Position numbers and translations under genes: made by a program | Notes under the pieces: model-generated | Told to the model about the DNA's origin: nothing | What the model saw: only the letters and a program-made list of their open reading frames with translations | Database searches by the model: none | In this document: positions 36,209 to 48,200 of the stretch, in pieces | Numbering within the stretch: position 1 is the stretch's first letter | How the letters are laid out: the number at the start of each line of letters is the position of its first letter | Origin: Pratylenchus scribneri | Lineage: Eukaryota; Nematoda; Chromadorea; Rhabditida; Pratylenchidae | Assembly (NCBI GenBank): GCA_030063045.1 | Contig: JAQSEB010000223.1 | Location: forward strand, 1 to 64,000 | Length of the DNA stretch: 64,000 nt | Direction: 5' to 3'

Positions 36209-39200
36209 ATGCTAATTCAAAATGATTTTCGACGACAATTTTACGAGGAGATTAAAAAACAGGTTTTCATGAATATAAATTGTTAAATATAATTTATGAA
36301 TAATTTAGCATGTTCTCGTCATTGTGAACACCGATGTTGATGCGCTGTGTGCCACGGCAATATTGACGGTAATTTAGGCAGACCAACTTGACACCGATTA
36401 AAATAACTCGCCAAGACCTGAACCAAATTTTGATGTTGGCACTATCCCCAAAGATGGACTTTTTGAAAATTTTTTTCTAAGTCTCGCTGGAATGTGTTGG
36501 AACTCGGAGGAATGTAAGAGTGGACTCCGGAGTGTGCGTAGCCGTAGCGAGCGAGCCAAAGCTCGTCTGGTCGCGCGGAGGCGGAGCACACGGAGGAGTC
36601 CACTCTGAAATGCCCACCGGAGCAGTTCCAATCCGTATTTTCTTTGCGCGATTGTAACTTTCTTATTCTTGAGTTTTATGTGAAACCAATAACATTTTCG
36701 GGCTCAGCTCGTTGAGACGAATCGATTGGTGTATCATTTCATGCCTTTGAAAAAAAAATTCAAAAAGTCCATCTTTGGGGATAGCGTCTTGATGTTTTTG
36801 GTATCGAGCAGACTTTTGGCTATCCAATGAAATTAATTTTATTAAAATTAGTTCAGAATTGACGAAGTTATGGCCAAAAAACCATTCAAAATGCCACTAC
36901 TATGGACTAGCGAAATTTTCCGTTGTTTCTTGGGCACAATTTCATAAATTATGAACCAATTTAAACAAAATTAATTTCTTTGGATACCCAAAAGTCTGCT
37001 CTTTAATTTGATACCAAAATCAACAAAATTGGTTCAGTCCTTGATGAGTTATAAGCGATATCGTCAAGTTGGCTACCTCATATTCGTTCATTTTGAATAA
37101 AATCGCTTATTTTCTTCAGCACATCCTTTCCTGTGATGAAGTAACCTATTCACTGATTCCGGTGGATTCCTTCGATCGATTGAAAGAGGCCATCCAAATC
37201 CATGGGAAACAAGTCAAGCACATTATCCTCATAAATTGTGTTGGCCAAAATTCGGTGGCCGAAATTGATTTAGAGGAAAATGTAATTTTTTTAAATTTAA
37301 ATTAATTTTAAATTCCAATTTTAGACCACAATTTGGCTAATTGAATCGCAAAGGCCAATCCATTTGGACAATGTATACAGTGCGGACACGGTTAAAGTAA
37401 TTGTTGGAAATGGGGAATTGGAGGAGGATGAATGGCAAATTCCCGATGCTGAACAAATTTATGAGAAGGAAGAGGAGGAGGAGTCTTCGGATGAAGATGA
37501 GGAAGAAGGAGATGAGTATGAAGATGAGGATGAGACAATGCAGGAAGATGAAGAAGAGGTATAGAGATTTAATAATTAAACCAAAAAAATTGAACTGGTT
37601 TAAAAACCCAAAATTTCAATTTGCCATAAATTGGGTGCAAACCAAAATGTTAAACCGGTTTAAAAACCCAAAATTTCAATTGGCCCTAATTGGTTTAAAC
37701 CAAAATATTAAACCGGTTTAAAAAACCAAAATTTCAATTGGCCATAAATTGGGTTCAAACCAAAAATATTAAACCGGTTTAAAAACCTTAAATTTCAATT
37801 GGCCATAAATTGGGTTCAAACCAAAAATATTAAACCGGTTTAAAACCCGAAATTTCTTTTTTTTCCATCAGAATGTCGAAGAAGTTGTGGACGATTCGGA
37901 AGCGGACGAAAATGATGGCGATGGAACGAATGGCAATGGGAAAAGGCCAAAATCAAGAGGAAAAACCTCTGCTGGTGGACCAAGGGGGAAACGCCCAAAA
38001 CGGAGGAGACGACGCGAAGATTTGGCAAATATTATTGGGCGAAGGGCACTGAAAAGGCAGCAACGAGCACAATGGAAGAGGACTCGGGGAACATTGCTTT
38101 GGGAATATTATATGAAGGTTTTTTTTGAATGTTTTTGGCTTATTTTTTAATTTTTGATTCAACTTCCAGTCATGGTATGCGGCACCGGTAAGTTTTTTCA
38201 TTTAAATACCAGGGCCATTCATTTGGCCATATCTCGAGAAGGAAGTAACCAATTCAGGAAGGCGATATGCCATTTGAAAGCCCTAAATGTCCTCTAAAAA
38301 GTGGCCAATTCTAATTGCTTTTTGAAATGTTAAAATAATTTTTAAAATTAGCTGCTTTTCCTCTAACAACAAATATTCGGGTTTATTCCCCTCTAAGACA
38401 TGTAGCTTTTTTAAAGCCTGGATTTTATAAAATCTAAATACGCCTAATAGTAGAGAGGACACTATGGGTTATTAATTGATATATTGCCTTCCCGTTTGGC
38501 AATTGCCTCATTGAGTTATGGGCCAAATGAACGGCTCAGTTTTTGAAAAGTCCCCTGCTATGTATAAATAATATAAATCATTAATTTTAGGTGTCAGTTT
38601 TTCTCCTTGAATTGGCCCACGAATTGGGTAAATCCAATGCAGAAATGATGTGGTGCACGTCGGTGGGCATTTCCAGCCAGCTAATGGACAAATTGGTCTC
38701 GTTGGAGAAATACACTGAGGTAAATTGGGCAAAGGTGCAGAATTGTGGTCTGGCCGGGTTTTGGTTTTGAAAATAAGGGAAACACGTTTTTAAAGGTAAT
38801 TGGGGGCGTAGAACACGATTCTGAGCTCGGATTTTTGATATCTTGCCATCTTGGTAAGATAATGCCAACTTTTACCAAGAAAAAGCATAGGGGGGACCAA
38901 GGGCATTTTTGGTGAAAATTTCTGTAGAGTCAAATTATAGCTCATTCAACGCAGCTCGTCGAGAGGAATCGAATGGTATCATTTTTATTTCATAATATTG
39001 TGTTTCATTTAAGTTACAGGTCCAAATACTTTACCAAGATAAATATTTCTTTTGACCATAACTTGCCAATAACTGTATATTACTTTATAAAAATGGTATC
39101 AATCGATTCCTCTCGATGAGCTGCGTTGATTGAGCTATTATTTAGCTATGTAAAAATTTTACCAAAAATGCCCTTGGTCCCCCCTTTGCTTTATCATGTT

Positions 39201-42200
39201 AAAAGTCGGCATTATCTTACCAAGATGGTAAGATATCAGAAATCCGAGCTCAGATTCGTGTTTAGCGCCTAAAATAACCCCTAAAAACGTGTTTCCCTTA
39301 TTTTCAAAACCAAAACCCGGCCAGACCACAATTCTGCACGTTTGCCGTAAATTGTGCAAAATTTTAAAAAAATTTGGAAAATCATTTTCACATTTTTTGG
39401 AAAATTTCAAAAAAAATTTTTGAAAAATTTTGATTTTTTTTGGTATCCTCAAATATAGTCTTCAATTTTTTTCTTTAGGGATTTTTGATGTAGAGATTTT
39501 GGCTATAAAAATTTGGTTGTAGGGATTTTGGGTTGACCCTAATCACTAAATGACCACAAAATTTGAATTAAATTAATTAATTATTTAATTGAAAAGGTTT
39601 GCACCGACAGGATGGGCCCATTCATTCGCAAATTTGGACCAAGGGCTGGTGTTTCGGCAGAACAGACACGAAATTTGCTTCGAATTAGCTTCAATCGAGA
39701 GTAAATTAATATTTTAAATTTATTATTTAAATAAATAAATATTTAATTTATTTTTAATTAAGATTGACCCTTCCCCTTTATTCGCATTGGAGTCTATATG
39801 AGAGTATGTCCAATGAGTCAATGTTCATTTGCCAAAGTAAAATGTGGTCACAGCGGGGCGAGGAAAAATTCAAGGAAATTTTGGCACAATTGGGGTAAAT
39901 TTTTGAATTTAAATTAAATTTATTTTAATTAATTTTTATTAAATTTTAATTATTAATTTTTAATTTAAATTTATTATTTTTATTTATTTTAAGTTTAACA
40001 TTGGCCGAATGCAATCAAAATTTTGAGGCAATCAAAAAGGAGAGACGAATGGAAATTTTTGAAATTTTGCTGAAACATTTGGACACCGGCTTTGCCTCAT
40101 TCAAAACCCACCTTGGCTACACCGCCGGCTATAATGCAGTCGATTTTGCCCGAGTGATCAGCCTCCAGTTGGAATATAGACAACCAAGAAAGGTAAAAAA
40201 ATATTAAAATTTAATTTTAAAAATTTTTTGTCTGTATTATGGTAGAAGTTTCCAAATTTATAAAATTATTTTTTTTTCGATTATTTTATAAACCAAAAAA
40301 CTAGTTTCTTAAAACTGAAGTTTTTTTTGGTAAATTTTATCCCATTTGATTTTTTTCTGTCTCTAAAATCTGGGATTTTTTGGCCTATCTGGGAAGAGGG
40401 TGGATTTGAGAAGTTGGAGGTCGAAGGTTCGAATCCTATCATGGTCAAATAATTTTTTTAGATAAGAAAAAGTGTCGAAAAATGGTTTTATGCGTTTGGG
40501 GAAAATTAAAATTTAATTTTTAAAAAATTACTCTGTATTATAGCAGAATCCAAATTTTTATCAAAATTATTTTTTTGGATTTCGAATATTTTTTAAACCA
40601 GAAAACCGGTTTCTTAAAAGTGAATTTTTAAGCTTGTTTGTTTAAAACTTTTCCTTTGATTTTTGCTGCTTCACAAATTTTTTTCTTTAGCCAATATGGT
40701 AAGAGGGGCGATTTAGGAAGTTGGGGTCATGAGTTCGAATCCCACCATGGTCAAATAATTTTTTTTTAATGAGAAAAAATGGCGAAAAATGTTTTTCATG
40801 CCTTTGGGAAACTATTTTTAGTCTTCCGGTTTTTTAAATAAAATTTTTTAATAATTTCTTCTTTTACTAAATTAATTTTTTTATAAATTTTTTATTTTTT
40901 AAAAATTTATTCATTTTTATAGGGAATTCGCTCCGTCGAATGCGCCAACACCGAATTGGCCAGACGATTTGAATTGGCCAATGGCCTTTTGCGGGAATTC
41001 TTCAAAACCGGTGGACGCGATATGCACGCAACCCTGGGGCAAATGATTGAACAATACAAAATGGCGCTGCGCCACCTGAATGAACTAGTCAAACGGTCAA
41101 TTGTGCAAAAACATGTGGTGATGCGTTCCCGATATTTTTTGCTCACAATCAGTGAACAGGTGGGGAAATTAATAACAATTAAATTGTCGAAAAATGGAGT
41201 TTAATGCCAAAATAATTAAACCTGTTTAAGTAGGGTTTGTCCCACACATTCACAAACCAAATATACCCAAAATTGAATAGAGCTGGTCAAAACGCATTGA
41301 ATGGTATATAATTTGGTTATGGTTTGGTCAACAATTAAAGGGTTTTAAACGGTTTAAACCACATTTTGGTTTGGTCAACAATTAAAGGGTTTTAAACGGT
41401 TTAAACCACATTTTGGTTTGGTCAACAATTAAAGGGTTTTAAACGGTTTAAACCACATTTTGGTTTGGTCAACAATTAAAGGGATTTAAACGGTTTAAAC
41501 CACATTTTGGTTTGGTCAACAATTAAAGGGTTTTAAACGGTTTAAACCACATTTTGATTTAATGGTTCAAAACTAAGTTTGAATATTGAATTGGGTTAAA
41601 CCCAAACCCAAAACATATTAAAACGATGAGTCTTGATGAGATCTATCGATTGAATATAAGATTTATGGGATTGTGTCTTGTTAAACCTTTGAACTGTTTC
41701 ATTCTTTTCGGAAAATTAAATATAAATTAATAATAAAATCTAAAATATTTCTCCAATTTAAGTGCCCAATACTTGGCTATTTTTCTTCACGGCATTTCCT
41801 CTTCCATTTTGCTCATTCAATGCTTCATGCACACGCTTCTCAGGTTGGTGGTGCACTTTATTTGGTGGAATTTAAAAAAATTGATACCAAAAATAAGACA
41901 AAATCCATCCTCTCCTTTTGAAAATTGAACCTTATTAATGGAAGTTATTTAATTTTAACCGTTAAAAAGCCGTATTTTGAGTCATTTAAGCTCCTTAAAT
42001 TCTGATTCTATCATGTCTAACTCCTAATAAGCCTTCTCTAATTCCAAATCTCACATCTACCTTTCTTCCTATGGTAGAAATAGTTACAGAAATAAAAGCA
42101 AACTTAAAAATCTCGTGCTTTTTCAGATGCCAAAATTATATTTTCAAATGAAGATTGTTTAACAATTTTTTTTTTATTAACACGGATTAAAATGCGAAAT

Positions 42201-45200
42201 GCAATCATTTTTCCGATTAAATCATATTATCCTTCAATTCCGGTCATTTCCATCAAATTTCATTCTGGTTTTTGTTTTCCCTTCACCCAGCTGGTTTGGC
42301 CTTCACTACTGGACATTCCTATAAAAAGTTCTTTATTATAAAAACATTAATAATTGTCTCACCCAAAATGGAGTAGCCATTTTTGGAGAATTCGTTTAGC
42401 ACTTCAAAGGCAGACATTTGGGTAGAATATATACCTCGACCTGTTTCTGATTCAGCTCTAATTGGTGTTACCGGCTGGAATTGCTTTCTCGCATCTTCCA
42501 ATGTAATATGTCCACAAAAATATGTCTCCTACACAAATTTAAATCAAAATGTAAAAAGAAAATGTTTTACTTACGTTTAAATCGAATCGATAATTTGCTT
42601 TAGTCCAGACAATGACATGGGAAACGGGCATTTTTTCGAAAATTCAAAGAAAAGGCAAAATGAAATGGTTTTAATAGGGAGTTTTTGATCCAATTAAATA
42701 GATAAATTATAAACAAATTAAAAAATGAGCTTCTTAAAAATAATGAATGTGTCTTGGATGGAAAAGTTCCTAGACTAGAAGCAGTTTTAAAAATGACGGT
42801 CTAGTCTCTAGTGGAGCTGGGCAACAGTCGAATGATGGAAGGAACACAAAATAGGTTTAGATTAAATAGGCCTCAAAAAGGAGTGTGAACAGAGTAATGG
42901 AGAGAGCCCGCCCCCTAAAAATTTTGACCGCGGCATCGAAAAATTTGAATCAAAATTGCCGCCTAGCGAAAATCGGCGCGCATCGAAATATTTGAACCTA
43001 AAATGGTAACCAGCCTCCTTTTCCCTCAAACCCTGTCTCCTTCACTACCGCGTCCCTCTTCTTTTTCCCCTTTCCTCCTCCGATTTTGCGCCCTCTCCCC
43101 TACCCAAAAAGAAAAACCCCCATATTACCCCGCACTCTCCCTTTTGCCGACATATGTAATCTAAAGGAAATCCAAAATAAAAAATAATGCGCGGATGTCA
43201 ATAAAGTAGGATGGTATTTCAAAAGTGATTGGAACAGGGAAGTGAATGTGAAATGAAAAATAGCCCAAATGGATTTGGAAAAATGGATAAAACATCCAAG
43301 AAATGATGGAATGGAAAATGCTGTAAATTTGTTCGTCAACGAATTTGGATCCAAAAACATTTTGAGACAATAAAACAAGGCAAAATCAATCATCTTCTTT
43401 TTAAGCCTTATTAATAAGTTATTTTTGCCCATCAAAAAAGGGTATTTTGAGGAAAAAAACCTTTCAATTAATCTCTTTAAAAAGCCTAATTCTATCCATC
43501 TCTTGACTCCCTAGAATCCTTTACCAAATCCGAAGTCTTATGCCAATTTTCTTCCCAATGACATAATATTTAAATGATTTCCATGATCATAGACATAGAT
43601 ACAGATTTTAAAAACAAAATCACTAGTCAGTGCTAATTCTAGATTCCAAAATTTTATTCATGAATAAAATGCGAAATGCAATACTTTTTTGATTAAAATA
43701 GTATTATTATCCTTCAATTCTGATTCAGAATATTTTCTTATCATTTTCCATCAAATTTCAATCATTTTCACACTTGTTTTCCCAACACCCAGCTGGTTTG
43801 ACGTTCATAGTCACCGCCATTACCACTCATTCCTATAAAAGTACATTAGAAAAAACATTTCGATTTTGAATTGACTTACCCAAAATGGAGTAGCCCATTT
43901 TGGCGAATTGGTTCAGCACTTGAAAGGCAGGCATTTTGGTGTAAAATGCACCTGGCATAGACTCAGAAGTTGGTTTTGCTTGAAATTGGTTGGCCGCATC
44001 TTCCACTGAAATTTCACCAGAAAAATTTGTCGTCGTCTGCTGGAAATTTAAATCAAATATCAAATGGAAAAATTTTTACTTACGTTGTATAAGTCGTATC
44101 TTTGACTTCCACATCCATTAGTCCAGACGATGACATGCAAAACGGGCATTTTTTCGGAAATTCAAATAAAAGTAAATTTGCTTTTAATAAGGAGTTTATT
44201 TAAAACTAAAATAGGGCAATGAAAAATAATTAAAAAATAATTTGAGCTTAGAAATAATGAATATGTCGGCTTCGGCTGGATGGGCAGTGGGCAATGTCCC
44301 AGTGGAAAAGTTTTCCGCGATTTAAAAATGATGGTCGAATGATAGAAGTGACACAAAAGTTGGATATGGCTGAGATTAAATAGGTCCCAAAAAAAGGCGT
44401 GAACAAAATAGAATGTGTGTTAAAATGAAAATGACTAATAGAGATGTCTATAGGCTATAGGGATGATGCGAAATGGCTAAAGAAAGGCCAAAATGAAATG
44501 GCAAAATAATGTGCAGGTGTCAACAAAATAGGTTGGGTGTTTAAATGAGTCTTTATTAGAAAGGGGCGGCGTGAACAAAGTAAAATAATCGGTGTTGAAA
44601 CTTGAAAATGGCCTATGGAGATTTGGAGATGGGGTATGTTTGCGAAATTGCGAAAGTTCAAAATGAAATGGCAAATTACTCTGCTGCAGGTGTCAACAAC
44701 AAAGTAGTATGGGTATTCCAAAAGAAGGTCAATTTAGATGGAATAGGATTCCAAAAACCCAAATGAAATGAAAATTAGTTATCATTATTAGTATGCCAAT
44801 AATAAAATGCGAAACGCGATACTTTTTTTTTATTCAAATCATATTATTATCCTTCAATTCCGATCATTTTCCATCAAATTTCAACTATTTTCATTCTGGT
44901 TTCCCCATCACCCAGCTGGTTTGATGCTCAGTACCGCCCATTCCTATAAAAAGTACACATTAGGAAAAACATTTAATAAACTTGACTTGCCCAAAATGGA
45001 GTAGCCCATTTTGGAGAATTGGTTTAGCACTCGAAAGGTAGGCATTTGGGTTTTAAATTCGCTTGGACCTTTTGGTTTTGCTTGGAATTGGTTGGCGGCA
45101 TCTTCCACAGAAATTTCACCAGAAAAATATGTCTGAAAATTTAAATCGAATGGAAATGGAGAAATTTTTTACTTACGCCTTCGATACGATCATTAGTCCA

Positions 45201-48200
45201 GATGATGACATGAGATACAGGCATTTTTGAGAATTTAATGAAAAATAATAGGAAATATCTTTCTTAATAATGGTTGCTGAAAATGAATGGGCTTGACATA
45301 TTTCCGTTTTTTGGGTCATTTTGGAATTGGAATGGAAATGCTCTGTCCAGCCTTCCGGTTCTTTTTCAAACCCTTTTAACTCAATTTTTCCCAAATAAGT
45401 TTTATTTCCAAATAATAAAAATGGCTTCAAGTTGAGTCTAGGTAAAATTAGTTTAAACTGAGCGGAGAAAAAGTGAATGGAAAATATAGGTCGAGAAAAG
45501 GATGAATTGGCATTGAATTATGGTCAGCTTATATAGGCCAGGAAAATGGGGGGGGGGGGGGAGTGAAGGGAGAATACGGAGATAAATGGAATGATCGCCA
45601 GACGGGGGTGATGGAGGGGACATCAAAGGGTGATTTTGCGATGCCACAGGAGGATTTACAACATAATGAAGGGAATTGGATAATTTTAGTTAAGAGATGG
45701 CAATGGCATTTTACGATTGCAAGATAAATTAGTAGGCCAGGAAAATGGGAGGATTGAAGGGGAAATAAGGAGATAAGATAAATGGAATGATCGCCAGACG
45801 GGGGTGATGGAGGGGACATCAAAGGGTGATTTGGCGATGCCACAGAAGGATTTACAACATAATGAAGGGAATTGGATGAATATCGAGAGGGGATAATTTT
45901 AGATAAGAGACGGTAATATGGCGGGATAATTTTAGATAAAAGATGGTAATTTCATTTTGCGATTGGAATATATGAATGATTGACAGAAGGGAAGAATTTG
46001 GTGAATAGGAAAATCTTTACACTAAAAATAAACATTAAGAATTAAACCAATATGAAAAATAACGCAAATTTGTTTTGCTATTTTTAAGCATTTCATAAAA
46101 AATTTGAATATGCAAAGTATTTTGAGACCATAAAACATGACTGAATCAGCCTCTCCTTTTTAAACCTTATTAATGGAAGTAATTTTTAGGCTAATTAAAT
46201 CCAAATCTTATCCATGTCCCCCTAAATGAATTTTACCAAATTCAGATTCATAGTTTCGCTTTTCTTCTCTACTGACAATAATTGATTTCATGATCATAGA
46301 AATAGAAAGGTAAGATAGATACATATCTTAAAATAAAGACATACTCGAAAATCTTAGGCTGATTCTTCAAATGGCAAAATTATATAAAAAAATTTTTCAA
46401 AATTATTCAAGAATAAAATGCGAAATGCAATTTTTTGATTAAAATCATATTATCTGTATATTTTCTGATCATTTTCTGATTTTCACACTTGTTTTCCCAT
46501 CACCCATTTGGTAATATTGTCACCACCACTCATTCCTATAAAAAGTAAATTAGAAAAAACATTTCGATTTAGAATTGACTTACCCAAAATGGAGTAGCCC
46601 ATTTTGGAGAATTGGTCTAGCACTTGAAAGGTAGGCATTTGGGTGAAAAATATACCCGGGACTTGTGGTCTTGCCCGAAATTGGTTGGCCCCATCTTCCA
46701 TTGAAATTGCACCCTCAGAAAAATATGTCTGAAAATTTAAATCGATTGAAATAGGATGGAGAGAAATTTTTACTTACGAATAAGTTGCATGTAGCATCAG
46801 TCCAGACGATGACATGAGAAACGGGCATTTTTTCGAAAATTCAAAGAAAAGGCCTAGAAAAAATAAGTTCATCCACGGTTAAAAAATGCCGGTCGAATAA
46901 AGCTAGCAGTCGAACAATCGAAATAGGCTTCAAAAGGGGTCGTAACTCGTAAACAACGTGGAATGGGTGTTGAAAAATGACTAATGGAGATGTGGACGTG
47001 GGAAGTGGAATGATGCGAAATGTCTAAGGAAAGCCAAAATGAAATGGCAAAAATAATGTGTACAAGTGTCAACAAAAATATTAGGATGAGTGTTTATTTA
47101 AAAAGGCCAATTGATTGGAATTGATGGTAGGAATTAGGAAAGTGGATGGATGGAATAAAAAGATAGGCCAAATATATTTGGAAAAGAAGGAATAAACAAT
47201 CAAAAAAAAAGAAAGTAGCAAATTATGCATTAAATCCATTAAATACCTTCAATTTGAAAATAATAAAAGATTGCAAATCGAAATTGATTGAATGAACACA
47301 TTATAAAAATTATCTACATAAAATAAAATCCTAATTCAAGTCTAACGTCTATTCTATTAAAGATAAGCCATTTACCTAATCACAAGTCCGAATTCTTCCC
47401 CCACGAAGAAACTTGAAAAATTTTAGGCAATAAAGAATAAACGCCTCCAAATAGTCTCCCTCCTAATAAACCTATCCTTGGCCTAACTATAGCCCCCTCT
47501 TGCTTAGCCATAATTAGCATCCAACTTCTTTCTTTGTTTAAAATATTTAATTTGGCATATAAAATTGCTTTAGATAAAATTCCCTATTATGTATTAATTA
47601 GCGCAGTTGGTAATGGGCTAGTTTTACAATTTTATGGTCTCGGGTTCGATTCCACTTAAAGAATAATATTTTTTATGAATATATCCATTGGCCAAAATAT
47701 TCAAATTTGACCTTAAAAAATTTTTTGAATTAATTTTATTTACTTTTTTTTCCAGGCTAAAACCTCTTCACGCATAAAACCATTTGTGTTGGCCATCCCA
47801 ATGCCGAAGGATGAGGAAGATGGACAAAATGCTGGATTGTATTTGATCACTGGGGTAAATTCAATCCAATCCAAAATAAATAAAATAAAACTTAAAAAAA
47901 TTAAAGTTAATGCCATTGACCGAATTGGTGGCGGATACAAGCAGAAAAAGGTCAAAAAAAATAAATTTTGAATTCAATTTAAAATTAATATTAAATTTTT
48001 TTAGCATTTTGGGCAGTGCATTCAGGCATGTGGCCAAAGAGGCGAACATTCAAATTCGGCAATGCCTCGATTCCAATGGTCAGTTAATTCCATTAATTCC
48101 TTAGATTATGGCCATCTTTTTGCCTATATCTCAACGAGGCAATTGCCAATCCGGGAAGGCGATATACCATTGGAAAGCCTAAAATGTCCTTACAAAGTGG

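Noticed and set aside
36398..36631. Arg/Leu-rich minus-strand frame
   Set aside because: It lies wholly in the nested foldback and its GC-rich core; no homology recognised.
43100..43435. 111-codon minus-strand frame between GFRP copies
   Set aside because: Phe/Ser-rich translation of AT-rich sequence shared with the duplicated flanks; no splice signals or family features.
45453..45843. Two similar proline/serine-rich minus-strand frames (LMSPPSPPSGDHSIYL)
   Set aside because: They lie in a tandem duplication; the shared peptide reflects the DNA repeat, and neither has splice or family support.
47603..47660. Considered a functional tRNA gene
   Set aside because: A and B boxes are present but the ends do not form an acceptor stem and no clear anticodon stem could be drawn.
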